Source of the DNA: Chryseomicrobium aureum
GTDB taxonomy: Bacteria > Bacillota > Bacilli > Bacillales_A > Planococcaceae
Length of the DNA stretch: 64,000 nt
NCBI RefSeq assembly: GCF_016909155.1
Contig: NZ_JAFBFG010000003.1
Span: 89,565-153,564 of the forward strand
Reading direction: 5' to 3'
Shown: positions 51,741-61,990 of the stretch, piece by piece
Position numbering within the stretch: the stretch's first letter is position 1
How the letters are laid out: every line of letters begins with the position of its first letter
Notes under the pieces: generated by a model
Databases searched by the model: none
What the model was told of the DNA's origin: nothing
The model's input: only the letters and a program-made list of their open reading frames with translations
Translations under genes and position numbers: made by a program

Positions 51741-53012
51741 ATGCCATTTCGAAAGATATCTATTTTCCTATTAAGCTCATTTATTTTTCTCTTACTTTTG
51801 CCCTTTATCGTGTATCTCATCTACCCAAACATCAATAATGGAGAGCCAATTATTTTCATTGTCACTTGGTTGAGTTTTAGTATCTCGGGGCTTACCTTTT
51901 ATTATGCCATTCGAACTTACTACTCGATTGATAGTGTCAACACATTAACACGAATGGATGGAAACGTCTTAGAAAATCGCTATTACTCCATCCCATTTAC
52001 AAGCCTAGTCCGAACTTATCGACATTTTGACAGTACTCGGCTGCAAAATCAATTGTTTGAAGAACTGACTATGCGATTTAAAAAACGATCGCCACGAGCG
52101 ATTGAGTTTGCGACAAATTTACAATACTTCATTGATGTGATTGTTGTATTCCCTTACCTATTCCAGGCCAATGAAACCTCGCACCGGCAGATGGAAAAAC
52201 TCATTCAGTTGGTCAGAAAAAAGGAACTGGAATTTAGAAGTCTATCGAGTGGGAACTTATTGTTAATTGAGGAAACCGTAAATTTACTCGATTACATCGT
52301 CACGTATCAGGTAGCACGGAGTAAGCAACAGAGTATCGAGAGTACCATTTTAGATATTCGAGGCAATATGTTTCAAAATCCAGTGACTCAAACGGTCTAT
52401 CAAAATTACATTGGACTTTACTATCTACGGACAGCAATGAAGCTGATTCAGAATTCGCTACCACAAAAAGAAATGGACCTTCAAAGTGTTGAAGGTTTAC
52501 AGTATTTTGTAACGAATGATCAAAAAACAACTTCTTCTACTGATGAAAAGATTGTACTTTATCTAAAACAAGCGACTACTCATTTTACAGCTGCTTTTGA
52601 AGTGGCTCAAAATGATTTACTATGGGAAAGCTTTATTCGCTACAATCGCGGCCGTGCTCTTTTCTTCTTGTCACATTATGATTTGAACAATGACAGCTGG
52701 CAAGAGGAGATGACACAAGCCATTCATGCTCGTCAACGACTTGTTCAACTGACACAAGAAGTTTTGAGTCATTCACGCGCTCATCTAGCTGACTGTTTTT
52801 ACGATGAATACCGCTTATCTACTCTTACTTATTTTAACTTCTGTCTAGCTAAAAGACTATCAATTTTAGATTGGCAAGGAAATGTGAAATATGAGGCGCC
52901 TTATTATCCATCTCTCACTCGGGATGAAGTCATGATGCCAACTAAGACAGCAACTATCCCACGTATCACTATCCTTAGAGGACAACTGAACCATGTTTTC
53001 ATAAAAAAATAA
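51741..53012 (+). CDS. Membrane protein of unknown function
   Basis: 423 residues. Two N-terminal membrane helices (about 8-29 and 36-58), then a large soluble helical domain facing the cytoplasm by the positive-inside rule. No family recognised. Strong ribosome site GAAGGAGG. Single gene with own promoter and terminator among envelope genes. Confidence 0.72.
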   Translation: MPFRKISIFLLSSFIFLLLLPFIVYLIYPNINNGEPIIFIVTWLSFSISGLTFYYAIRTYYSIDSVNTLTRMDGNVLENRYYSIPFTSLVRTYRHFDSTRLQNQLFEELTMRFKKRSPRAIEFATNLQYFIDVIVVFPYLFQANETSHRQMEKLIQLVRKKELEFRSLSSGNLLLIEETVNLLDYIVTYQVARSKQQSIESTILDIRGNMFQNPVTQTVYQNYIGLYYLRTAMKLIQNSLPQKEMDLQSVEGLQYFVTNDQKTTSSTDEKIVLYLKQATTHFTAAFEVAQNDLLWESFIRYNRGRALFFLSHYDLNNDSWQEEMTQAIHARQRLVQLTQEVLSHSRAHLADCFYDEYRLSTLTYFNFCLAKRLSILDWQGNVKYEAPYYPSLTRDEVMMPTKTATIPRITILRGQLNHVFIKK

Positions 53013-53014
53013 AT

Positions 53015-53057
53015 ACAGTACCTTTGTTTCAGCAAAGAAACAAAGGTACTGTTTTTT
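53015..53057. terminator. Bidirectional terminator
   Basis: ACAGTACCTTTGTTT/AAACAAAGGTACTGT is a 15-bp perfect stem followed by TTTTTT; A-rich on the other side. Confidence 0.92.
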
Positions 53058-53068
53058 ATGTCCACTAT

Positions 53069-54364
53069 TTATTGAATGTCCGTGATCTTATAGTCTCCAA
53101 ACTCATCAATCTCAATTTTAAGATTGATTGGACGCTCTAACACGACTTGCTCGCCATCTTTCATTCCAGAGTAAACCAACGTTGTAGAAACAAACGCTTG
53201 TTGCTCTGTCACGATTTCAATTGCATCAATACGATTCGCTTGATAAGAAAATTCACTTGCCTCTGCTAGAAGCTCTTGTCTCATTGCTTCCACTACTGGA
53301 ATGAGCGGAGAATTTTCCGTCAAACTATAAATGTAATAATTCTTTGTTTCGTCTAACAAATACATATAAAACAGTTCACTAAAGTCAGACGCAAATGCAG
53401 TCAATAACTCATCGCTGAGATAAGCATCTTCTCGATTTTGAGGAGGTTCATACCCTTCTTGCTCTATACTGTCTGCATCTTTACTAAACTGGGTCAAGAT
53501 TCCAGACACTAAGTGAATCGGGATAGCATATCCATACGTCTCTGTTCCGACACCAACGATTGAATTGATTCCAATAACTTCTCCTGTATCATTTCTAAAT
53601 AACGGTCCGCCACTTGAACCAGGAGCAATGGAAGCTGTCATTTCGTAAAGATTTTCATACACATAGTCTTCTTCAATTCGTACATTTGTAGCCGTAATCT
53701 TACCACTTGTCGCTGTATTTGCTTTGTCATTTGGGCTTCCTACAGCGGTTACCTCTGTATTTACTGGTGCCATAGTTGACGCAAACTGCATAGGTTGTTT
53801 ACCAGCTAAATCAGGAACTCGAATTAAAGCAAGGTCTGAGGTCAGAGAAACACCAGCAACATACCCGTGAAAAGTTTGTCCTGTATTATTTTTTACTGTG
53901 ATGTCGTAGGACCCTCGGACTACATGCGCATTTGTAATGATGTCCCCTTTTGCATTATAAAGAAAACCTGATCCCTGCGATGTATCTGAATAGACCGTAA
54001 AAACAGTACCTGTTGCTTCTGTTAAGAGGAGACCTGGTTCTTTTTTAGGTTCTTCTTTTACAGGTGTAGTTGGTATTATCACAGAAACTTCTGTCACTGA
54101 CTCATAGTCAGGCTCTTTCGGTTCTTCGGCCACTTCTTCTTTGGGTTCTTCTGTCACTATCTCTTCCTGCGGTTCTATTTCCTCGATAGGTTCTTCTTCA
54201 ATAGGCTCAGGCTCTTCTACTACAGGACGCGTAATCTCTTGGTCGACGACTTCTGGTTTAAACCAATTTGAGGCTAGAACTACCGTGATTATGAGTAGAG
54301 GTATAAGTAGTAAGAGAGGTATATATTTTCGTTTTAGTCGTTTACGTCTACGTTCTTTGCGCAT
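53069..54364 (-). CDS. Membrane-anchored S1C (HtrA-like) serine protease without PDZ
   Basis: 431 residues. Basic N-terminus, membrane helix (about 14-32), long Glu/Pro-rich linker (40-110), trypsin-like domain with His in TNAHVV, Asp in TSDLALI and Ser in APGSSGGP, and a C-terminal domain of about 125 residues with no PDZ signature. Acts outside the membrane, perhaps in envelope quality control. Confidence 0.85.
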   Translation of the reverse strand: MRKERRRKRLKRKYIPLLLLIPLLIITVVLASNWFKPEVVDQEITRPVVEEPEPIEEEPIEEIEPQEEIVTEEPKEEVAEEPKEPDYESVTEVSVIIPTTPVKEEPKKEPGLLLTEATGTVFTVYSDTSQGSGFLYNAKGDIITNAHVVRGSYDITVKNNTGQTFHGYVAGVSLTSDLALIRVPDLAGKQPMQFASTMAPVNTEVTAVGSPNDKANTATSGKITATNVRIEEDYVYENLYEMTASIAPGSSGGPLFRNDTGEVIGINSIVGVGTETYGYAIPIHLVSGILTQFSKDADSIEQEGYEPPQNREDAYLSDELLTAFASDFSELFYMYLLDETKNYYIYSLTENSPLIPVVEAMRQELLAEASEFSYQANRIDAIEIVTEQQAFVSTTLVYSGMKDGEQVVLERPINLKIEIDEFGDYKITDIQ

Positions 54365-54429
54365 ATAAACTTCCTCTCTTTATGAGCTCATTTTCTTGTT
54401 GATTAGACGTATCTACTCATGAATAGGTT

Positions 54430-55833
54430 TCATCTGATTTGAAACTTTGAATATTTCATCTTCAAAAAACTTAGTAAGTACTTAATTCTATGTGGGTAGT
54501 ACTCTAAGATTAATAGTACACTACACATGGCAATCACAATAGTCCAAATCGGATTGAACAAGAAATCTGCCATTCCTCCAACAATTGTACGCGGAAAATT
54601 TACAGTAAAGTATACAGCTACCGCAATCGTCACTGGCGTTTTTGGAAGTTTCAGCATAAGTAAATAAACAGCTTGAACAATTATCGCGATATAGATTGTT
54701 AAAACAACTACTCCAATTAATCCAAACGCTGCATATGCCTCTCCTACATAGAGGGTATTCAATACTCCTCCGGTACCCGCATCGATACTTTCAGGAAATA
54801 CATTTTCCATCATTACTCTCCCAGATCTAATCTGTTCCGTTTCAAGCAAACCTGCTATGAATGATGGTAATCCTGAACTCCCTAAGCGGTCAAGCGAATA
54901 AGTGAAAGCATCCAGATGTAAGTAAAAGGGAGCGATTTGAGAAAACAACAGTCTTCCAAGAGGACCAGAATTATAATTCATAAAACTAGCAATAGCTCCT
55001 GGCCCTTGTACTGCAATATACATTGCAAGTAATAAGCTAATAGATACAAGTCCTAATACTAGAATTCTTTTCACATTCATTTTGAAAGCATTCGCAAAAA
55101 ATGCACTTAAAACTAGCATCAAAAGATAAAAAACTATAGGAGATTTCGCCAAATCATAGGTATATAAAAAGACTGAGCATGCTAGAAGGACAAAAAACGC
55201 ACTTCCCCAATACATCGTTTTTCTTTTCAAAAAATAGATGAAGGCTATTAGAGAAAGAATTGGCGTAAGCATTAAACCGAAGATGTTTCTTATTAAAACA
55301 TTCCCAGAAAAATTTCTACCTGCTTCAATTCGCTGAGAAGAAAGGTCTGCTGAGTTTCCTTTAATAAGTTCGACTACTGGTATAACCGGTGTATAAAGAA
55401 TGGTATACGCAGTCGCTAAAACCGCAATTGCACTTAGTCCTGTGAATGCTACTAGAAACATAGAAGTGTATGGGTGATTTTTAACGTCAGGCTCAATCTC
55501 TAGATAATTCGTCAATAGTACTGACGTATTTACCCCAACCAACTTTGTCATGACAACTAGAGTAAGGGGGAAAAGAATCATAATAAAGCAAATGATCAGA
55601 AACCCATAGATTCTCATTTCTTCATGGTCTAAACGATTCAACATATAAAAATGGTCTTCATCTAGAGCAATAAACAATGATCCGATGTAACTTGAAACTA
55701 AAAAAGAATAATAATAAATAATAGAAATCATATTTGGCTTTGTAAGCGATAAACTTCCAGCTGCACTCTTAAATAAAAGCGTCGATAGAATAAATACAGT
55801 GAACCAGATTAAAATGATATCCATCATCTTCAC
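54430..55833 (-). CDS. Second oligosaccharide repeat-unit polymerase (Wzy/O-antigen polymerase type)
   Basis: 467 residues, 10-12 predicted helices, with a larger extracytoplasmic loop (about 275-365) containing LGSSGLPSFIAGLLE and TGGVLNTLYVGEAYAAFG, features of WzyC/oligosaccharide-repeat polymerases. Last gene of a four-gene operon starting at 59618. Confidence 0.78.
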   Translation of the reverse strand: MKMMDIILIWFTVFILSTLLFKSAAGSLSLTKPNMISIIYYYSFLVSSYIGSLFIALDEDHFYMLNRLDHEEMRIYGFLIICFIMILFPLTLVVMTKLVGVNTSVLLTNYLEIEPDVKNHPYTSMFLVAFTGLSAIAVLATAYTILYTPVIPVVELIKGNSADLSSQRIEAGRNFSGNVLIRNIFGLMLTPILSLIAFIYFLKRKTMYWGSAFFVLLACSVFLYTYDLAKSPIVFYLLMLVLSAFFANAFKMNVKRILVLGLVSISLLLAMYIAVQGPGAIASFMNYNSGPLGRLLFSQIAPFYLHLDAFTYSLDRLGSSGLPSFIAGLLETEQIRSGRVMMENVFPESIDAGTGGVLNTLYVGEAYAAFGLIGVVVLTIYIAIIVQAVYLLMLKLPKTPVTIAVAVYFTVNFPRTIVGGMADFLFNPIWTIVIAMCSVLLILEYYPHRIKYLLSFLKMKYSKFQIR

Positions 55834-57435
55834 CTACCTTTTGGTACCTGCCTCGATTTTTCGTAAAACATCCTGAACAATAAAGGAGTTTACATTATAA
55901 GGGTTCGCGTAACGAATTCCCTCTCTTTTAAACGCCAATCGTTTTAAATAGTCGGAATATGATGGATAGATTTTGTACCAGTTCATAGGGTCCGTAAAAT
56001 AGCGTTGAAGATGATTTCTTTTATGGAATAACCACTTCAACGGGCGGTAGAAAATACCGAATTTTTCATTCAATGAAATTGTTTGTGTAGTTGATTTAGG
56101 TTTCGGAAAGTAGTTTGGATACATTTTGTGAAGAGTATACAGATACAAATACTTATTGTACTTAAATTCAACAGGAACTTTTGAAAAGAACGTGATAAGA
56201 CGAGAGTCCCAAAAAGGTAAAGTCCATGATTGTTGAAAATATTCATATACTCTCAACGAATTCACAATAAATTTCGACTGTCTATTTTCAATATTCCATT
56301 GATCAAACGCTAGAGATGTTAGTGTAGGAGTCCAAGTAGTTCTAGTTGACCATTCCTGATAATAATCTTCCAATAAACCTTCAGTTTTGTTGGGTTTAGA
56401 TTGCCATAACCGATAATGTTTTTTCTGAATTGCTTTCTCTAAATCAAGTTGTGTAAGATGCTCCGAGAATGCTAGTTCCGGTGGAATATGACCCCCTACC
56501 AACATATCGGCTGTATGGCCAGGCATAAAAATCACTTCATTTGCATCCCACTTAAAATCTCTAGACAGCTTCACTACACTTGGAAAGTCTTGAATATGTG
56601 GAATTGACCCTCCCATCAAAGCATATTTGACGTATTCTTCCCATTGCTCTGATGAATAGATAGTTTTCCACATTGTTTCATCGTATTCGATAAATTTCCA
56701 TTCTATTTGAAGAGAATCCGCTATCTTTTTACTTACTGAACTTTCTTCGTTCCCTTTTACGCCGTACGTGAATGATAGAAATTGAGAGGCTGGCAATCGT
56801 TCTCTTAACAATAACGCAAGCAATCGCGAATCGTTCCCTCCACTTAAAGGTAGAATCACTTTCTTGTTCCCAATCCTCTTTACTGCGTCATCAAACACTT
56901 CATGAAGTACTTTGCTAAATTCATCTGATAACTCTTCAATTGTTTTCGAGCTAGGTTCATTCGAATAAGAGAAATAGCGATGTTGAATCGCAACATCCTG
57001 TTTCAAAATGACTACATGAGATGTGGGTACTTGCTGCCACTCTTGATAAAGGGTTTTATTATGAAACGTGTAACCTGTATGAAGAAATTGTTGGGTAGCA
57101 CATTCATCAAGCTGTGTCCCTTCCTCATACAAAAAATCTTTTATTAGCCATCCACCAGTTAATTGTTTATAAAAAAGCGGGATAGTCCTAACTTTATCTA
57201 CTACAAGCACGGGACTTCCTTCACTGGGGATAATCACCAAACAAAACTCTCCATTTATTTCATCAAGTAGATTCGGATTAGATAAATCCTCACATGTAAA
57301 GTGGTCAGATAGTGTACTAGATTCGACGAAATTTTCTTTCCAATAGAAAAAGCCTCGCATATAGACCGTGCCGTCAGTTAAAACCGTATACCTTAAATCC
57401 GGATGTCGAAAATCATAGTCCATTTTAAAAGTCAT
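55834..57435 (-). CDS. Asparagine-synthase-like protein without glutaminase cysteine
   Basis: 533 residues. The PP-loop LSGGNDSRLLA (198-208) begins the synthetase domain. The N-terminal glutaminase-like domain lacks the required Cys2, so ammonia must come from elsewhere, or the protein has another activity. Similar proteins in polysaccharide loci amidate uronic acids. It abuts the polymerase gene and lies 20 bp from the flippase gene, which favours a sugar-modifying role. Confidence 0.78.
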   Translation of the reverse strand: MTFKMDYDFRHPDLRYTVLTDGTVYMRGFFYWKENFVESSTLSDHFTCEDLSNPNLLDEINGEFCLVIIPSEGSPVLVVDKVRTIPLFYKQLTGGWLIKDFLYEEGTQLDECATQQFLHTGYTFHNKTLYQEWQQVPTSHVVILKQDVAIQHRYFSYSNEPSSKTIEELSDEFSKVLHEVFDDAVKRIGNKKVILPLSGGNDSRLLALLLRERLPASQFLSFTYGVKGNEESSVSKKIADSLQIEWKFIEYDETMWKTIYSSEQWEEYVKYALMGGSIPHIQDFPSVVKLSRDFKWDANEVIFMPGHTADMLVGGHIPPELAFSEHLTQLDLEKAIQKKHYRLWQSKPNKTEGLLEDYYQEWSTRTTWTPTLTSLAFDQWNIENRQSKFIVNSLRVYEYFQQSWTLPFWDSRLITFFSKVPVEFKYNKYLYLYTLHKMYPNYFPKPKSTTQTISLNEKFGIFYRPLKWLFHKRNHLQRYFTDPMNWYKIYPSYSDYLKRLAFKREGIRYANPYNVNSFIVQDVLRKIEAGTKR

Positions 57436-57454
57436 CTTTCTATCATTCCTCTAC

Positions 57455-58867
57455 TCATGTAGTCTTGAAAATCTTGTCTAATCGTATTGCGAACATCCCC
57501 ACGAAGAAAAGAATCCATGGAAGCACATGCCAGATGATGGTAAAGTCCATTAATTGAATCCAAGTAAGTAAGGCGACTGATGCACAAATGAGTACAATAC
57601 TGCTAATCAATTTAACAATTGAAAGTGGCACGTAATAATACTGTTGGCTCTTACCATAAATAATGACTGTTGCAATAGCATAAGAGAATACATATACAAC
57701 TATTGCTCCCCATATTCCATAAGGAGGGATGACTAATAAAGCTGCAACAATTGAGAATACTGAAACAGCTCCAAACACATAAGAAATCACTTTAGTTTTT
57801 TTAGTGAAGAAAATACCAGAACTTATTATCAAATAATAAAAGTTTAAAAACGTAGCAATTGCTATTGGCCCTACATAAATGTATGCGGATTGATAAGAGT
57901 CTTCCAAGACCTTAATAATCCATGGCATCATTTCCGTTAATAGAAGAGTCCCTATGCCTCCTACTACTAACAAAAGTGCATAAATTTTTGAGAATAGTAT
58001 AGGTGTATCTGGATTGTTCTTCTTTTCCATTGAAAACGGTCGCCATGCTAGTTGTATCCCACTTGTCAATAATGTGATAAACGTTGCAAATTTAATGGCC
58101 GTTCCATAAATGCCCACTTCTTCTAAAGATCTAAACTCTTTTAGTACGAATGTGTTCATGTTCAATATGACCCAAAACGCTAAAGATGCCGGAACCAATG
58201 GAGCTGCATACCAAAGAATCTTCTTGAAAACTGCTTTATCCCAAATTGGTTTGATAAACTTTACAGCCACGGTTCCCACGAGTAGAGTGATGGCTAATGT
58301 CGCTGCCAACCTAGCCATTAATATACCTTCAACAGTCGGCGAAATAAAATGAAGAACCGCTAATGAGAGGACAGCAATTAGAAGCATTTTAGATAAAGTC
58401 AGTAAAACAACTTTTTTCGTTTTAAATTGATACCGCAGCACTGTTAATACCACAGCAAGAATTGTATCTAGCATTAACGTCCCTAAAGCAATATAAAATA
58501 AATAAACATAATTTGAACCATCTAAAATCCAGTTTGATAAGTAAGGGCCTGTAGAAAAGACGCCCCCTACTATAATAAGTAGAATAGTAAGGCGAACCAT
58601 CATGACAGAGCGAATATATTTTAATCTTTCATTCGTATCTTTCACATCATAATAATAATAAGCCAGTGCTGAATCCGTTCCAAATATCACTAAAAAGGTC
58701 AGCATTGACAAACTTCGATCGATTATATCTAAACGTCCAAACTCCGCTACATCTGCTAAATAATACGTATAGAAAGGAAACAGAGCGAACGCAATCAATT
58801 TAGTACCGACATTCATAAAAGCATAAAGTAGAGAATCCGAACCTAATCGTTTTAATTGAGCTATCAC
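57455..58867 (-). CDS. Second polysaccharide flippase (Wzx type)
   Basis: 470 residues with about 12-14 membrane helices; the start LGSDSLLYAFMNVGTKLIAF is typical for this class. Belongs to the same operon as the Wzz-like gene 8 bp upstream. Confidence 0.87.
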   Translation of the reverse strand: MIAQLKRLGSDSLLYAFMNVGTKLIAFALFPFYTYYLADVAEFGRLDIIDRSLSMLTFLVIFGTDSALAYYYYDVKDTNERLKYIRSVMMVRLTILLIIVGGVFSTGPYLSNWILDGSNYVYLFYIALGTLMLDTILAVVLTVLRYQFKTKKVVLLTLSKMLLIAVLSLAVLHFISPTVEGILMARLAATLAITLLVGTVAVKFIKPIWDKAVFKKILWYAAPLVPASLAFWVILNMNTFVLKEFRSLEEVGIYGTAIKFATFITLLTSGIQLAWRPFSMEKKNNPDTPILFSKIYALLLVVGGIGTLLLTEMMPWIIKVLEDSYQSAYIYVGPIAIATFLNFYYLIISSGIFFTKKTKVISYVFGAVSVFSIVAALLVIPPYGIWGAIVVYVFSYAIATVIIYGKSQQYYYVPLSIVKLISSIVLICASVALLTWIQLMDFTIIWHVLPWILFFVGMFAIRLDKIFKTT

Positions 58868-58874
58868 GTTTGGT

Positions 58875-59618
58875 CTACTCCTTATGCACTTTATAGTTTC
58901 GTGCGTCTAGAACATATTTCCACAGTAAAAGAAACGCTATTGTCAAAATAAGACCACCTAAGAATCCAGCAACTGCACCCTCTACAAAAAGTGTACTCTT
59001 AGGATTTACTTCAGTAGATACAAGAGATGGCATCTCATAAACAACAATGTCATTTGATACACGTTGCACAGTTGCTAATGCGTTAGTCAGTTCCATTTCC
59101 GTTGATGTAAGTAGTCGTTGATAGTTATCCAATTCAACTGTAGTTTGTGCTTGTTCCAATAAGGGCTGGTAAAGCGCAATCGATTCTTCTAATTGTGCAA
59201 TTCGTTGTTCTTGAATGTTTACATAATTTTGAGATTGATCAATAACTCGCGTTGCAAAACCATTTAATCCTTCAAGAGTCCCTTCTGCAAATTGATTTAG
59301 TTGAGTTTCGATAGATGTTTGATCATTTCCCTCTAGTCGTAATTTGATATAAGAACGTCCAGAAACAAATATGTCCGCATCATCCTTTAATTCAGAACCA
59401 TAGTTAGCCAAAAGATAATCAGGGTTTGTTAAGGATTCACTTTTCACCGATCCTGTATAAATTACAGTTTCACCAGAGAAATTTGCATTGTTTGAAAAGA
59501 AATGACCTACTATTCCAAGAATTAATGAAAATAGAATAGGTACAATTAGTAGTATTAGTTTTTTACTCCAGATAAAAGATAAATTTTCATAAAATAAATA
59601 GGGGCGTTTAGTTTGCAT
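58875..59618 (-). CDS. Second Wzz-type chain-length determinant
   Basis: 247 residues, two membrane helices (about 19-38 and 214-236) around a coiled-coil loop (about 110-190). A LysRich tail of about 10 residues ends the protein; no kinase is fused or adjacent. First gene of the second polysaccharide operon. Confidence 0.82.
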   Translation of the reverse strand: MQTKRPYLFYENLSFIWSKKLILLIVPILFSLILGIVGHFFSNNANFSGETVIYTGSVKSESLTNPDYLLANYGSELKDDADIFVSGRSYIKLRLEGNDQTSIETQLNQFAEGTLEGLNGFATRVIDQSQNYVNIQEQRIAQLEESIALYQPLLEQAQTTVELDNYQRLLTSTEMELTNALATVQRVSNDIVVYEMPSLVSTEVNPKSTLFVEGAVAGFLGGLILTIAFLLLWKYVLDARNYKVHKE

Positions 59619-59660
59619 AAATTACTCCTCTTTCTTCCATTCATTTTTAACATAAACCCA

Positions 59661-59669
59661 ATTATATCA
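59661..59669 (-). promoter_or_regulatory. Extended -10 promoter of the second polysaccharide operon
   Basis: TGATATAAT on the minus strand is an extended -10; the upstream -35 is weak. Confidence 0.55.
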
Positions 59670-59691
59670 TGATACTGGGTCAATAAACAAA

Positions 59692-59717
59692 ACCTGATGG
59701 CACTTAGGCCATCAGGT
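59692..59717 (-). terminator. Terminator after the SpoIID/LytB gene
   Basis: ACCTGATGGC/GCCATCAGGT forms a 10-bp stem, then TTTTGTTTATT on the minus strand. Confidence 0.85.
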
Positions 59718-59723
59718 CTACTT

Positions 59724-61277
59724 TTAGTACTTTGTAATTGTTGTACCCGGGAAATAGTGTTTAATGATTGCATCATATTTCCAACCAGCATCAGCTCTTG
59801 CTTTCGCTCCATACTGACTCATACCTATTCTATGTCCAAACCCTTTACCAGTTAATTGAACTTCAGAAATATAAGATTGAGTAGGGATTAACTGTTGCTC
59901 TGTTGCTGTCTGAACTGAAGTTTGTAAACCGCTCAATTTCACATCTGAAGCAGCAGTTTTTACAGTTGTAGTTGAAAGTCCATTTAGAGTAGAAACACCG
60001 GTCGCTGTTTGAACTTGGTAAGTGGCAGATACTTTTTTAGGTGTCAGCGTAAACCAGTTCGAATAGAGATTCCAACCGTTATCTAATTTAAAGAATTGGC
60101 GAATTGTTAATTCGTTCGCTTTGCTTCTCTCTCCTAGAGAATACGATCCAGCAGTTGTAGTGACAAAAATCTTACCGATTTCACCATTTGCCCCTGTCGG
60201 AACTGCTTGAATATCTAGTAATAATTCTGTCGATGGATTGAACCCCGCATTTTGAACTATTTTAGCTGCAGAGTAAGGTACAGACCAATTGCTGTAGGGA
60301 GATTTTGCATTTTGCTCAATTGTATCATCTACAGAAACATAGTAAGGCTGTGAAACCGTATTCCAAACATCTTGAATGTTTGCGGTCCGCCCCCCACTTG
60401 TCGAGAAGAAAAATGTTTCGACTATTTTGGACCCGGACTTCACAATTAATCCTTTTGTTTCATCCACAGCTTGACTTGTACGGGTGGTTTCTGATGAGTA
60501 GCCTTTGTATACCTGACTAGTCGTATTGTTCGCCAATACTCCTTTTAGGATAGCAAAACTGCGTGCAGACACCGCTTGCGCTTTCAAAGCTTCCATGTGC
60601 CAAGACGAGACCATCTCGCTAGGTACAACACCTTTTAAATAGTCTTCAATATCCAAACTATTTGTGAAAGTCACTACAGAACTCGCTGTAGTTGCTATGA
60701 AGCTACCTCTATACTTTGAGCCATTTGAATGCGTCATAATCGGTAGACTTGCTAATGTATGCAAAGAGCTCGTCGATGCGTTCACCCAATGCCGGACCCC
60801 CACTTCGTCTTCAATGTTATACCAGAGTACTCCGGCTGCATTATGAGACCCGATTAACTTAGCACCTTGAAACGCTTGGTAGGTTCTATTTATCGCATAA
60901 TTAGTAGAAGCTCCTCGTCTCGCTTCTGTTGCTCTTGAAAATAATACAATCGTTTCATTTGCCTCACCTAGTAACTCTTTTACTTGCCAACCATTAGTAG
61001 ATCTAAGGATGGTTCCTCCCATATGCAATTGGGTCTCACTATTACTTCCTCTTACACTTATAGACTGATTCGGCACCGAATAAAAGAGTTGGCCGGTTTG
61101 CTGATTCACTAATTGGTAGACAGTGTTCGGTGTAATGGTTATGGATGATTGATTAGAAAGTCTAACTTTCGCTTCAGTAGGATATACTTTCGGAGAATAC
61201 GCGTGCCCCGAACTAACGTTTAAAGTTGTCATTAGTAAGATCGCCAAAAATCCAGCGAGAACCAAACTTTTTTTCAT
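59724..61277 (-). CDS. SpoIID/LytB-domain protein
   Basis: 517 residues. Signal peptide (1-26), an N-terminal unassigned region, then the SpoIID domain from about 200 (LDIEDYLKGVVPSEM, WHMEALKAQAVSARSFA) to the C-terminal GFGHRIGMSQYGAKARADAG and a YFPGTTI end. LytB-type proteins enhance amidases; SpoIID is a lytic transglycosylase. Context with an amidase favours the LytB role. Follows the SH3 gene by 1 bp. Confidence 0.88.
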   Translation of the reverse strand: MKKSLVLAGFLAILLMTTLNVSSGHAYSPKVYPTEAKVRLSNQSSITITPNTVYQLVNQQTGQLFYSVPNQSISVRGSNSETQLHMGGTILRSTNGWQVKELLGEANETIVLFSRATEARRGASTNYAINRTYQAFQGAKLIGSHNAAGVLWYNIEDEVGVRHWVNASTSSLHTLASLPIMTHSNGSKYRGSFIATTASSVVTFTNSLDIEDYLKGVVPSEMVSSWHMEALKAQAVSARSFAILKGVLANNTTSQVYKGYSSETTRTSQAVDETKGLIVKSGSKIVETFFFSTSGGRTANIQDVWNTVSQPYYVSVDDTIEQNAKSPYSNWSVPYSAAKIVQNAGFNPSTELLLDIQAVPTGANGEIGKIFVTTTAGSYSLGERSKANELTIRQFFKLDNGWNLYSNWFTLTPKKVSATYQVQTATGVSTLNGLSTTTVKTAASDVKLSGLQTSVQTATEQQLIPTQSYISEVQLTGKGFGHRIGMSQYGAKARADAGWKYDAIIKHYFPGTTITKY

Positions 61278-61278
61278 A

Positions 61279-61974
61279 CTATTTCAACTCCGTCAAAGAT
61301 GCTAAAATCCATCCCTTTTGTCCATTTGCAAGTTCAACATTGTACCAGATTTCACCAGAACCATTTCTAAATTGCCCAAGGTATTTCATTTCAGTTCCCG
61401 CAGAAACTCGAGCAATCGTATCATACGAAGTAGTTGCACCTTTTCTAACATTAGCTACTGTTTTTGTAACAACTTTCGAGAACGCTGCATCACCTTTGTA
61501 AAGAACATTTCCACTGAATACCCAACCGAACGTAGTAGAATTGATTTCAACTCTATACCATAGTCCCTGTGATGATGTGAACTGGTCAATTATTTTTAAA
61601 GTTGTTCCCGTGCTTTGCACAGTTTGTACTACTCTATAACTTGTAGTGGCTCCACTGTGAATCGTGACATTGTTCTTAGTAGTCGTAAAACTAGCAGGAA
61701 ACTTTATTGTTGTCGGTGGCGTCGGTGTTGGAGTTGGTGACCCAACACCTTTCTCTAAAGCCTCTATTCGACTTTTCAATGCATCAATTTCACTCTTCTG
61801 AGTGGCTACTTGATTTTTGAGAGTTGTCACTTCACCATTTACACCCGCAATCACTTTTTCGACCCATTCCACTGAAGCTAAAACTAAATTACTTGATGCC
61901 CCACTTTTAACTGGCAGCACAAATAGACTCATAATAAGTAGTAAACTGATGATTCCAATACTTACTTTTTTCAA
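61279..61974 (-). CDS. Secreted SH3-domain protein
   Basis: 231 residues: signal peptide (1-25), a coiled coil (about 35-75), a Pro/Thr linker, and two bacterial SH3 domains (about 95-155 and 165-230, with VHSGATTSYRVV-like and ANVRKGATTSYDTI starts). No enzyme domain, so it probably binds wall or organises the amidase pair. Confidence 0.82.
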   Translation of the reverse strand: MKKVSIGIISLLLIMSLFVLPVKSGASSNLVLASVEWVEKVIAGVNGEVTTLKNQVATQKSEIDALKSRIEALEKGVGSPTPTPTPPTTIKFPASFTTTKNNVTIHSGATTSYRVVQTVQSTGTTLKIIDQFTSSQGLWYRVEINSTTFGWVFSGNVLYKGDAAFSKVVTKTVANVRKGATTSYDTIARVSAGTEMKYLGQFRNGSGEIWYNVELANGQKGWILASLTELK

Positions 61975-61990
61975 GATAAAGGCCTCCTAA

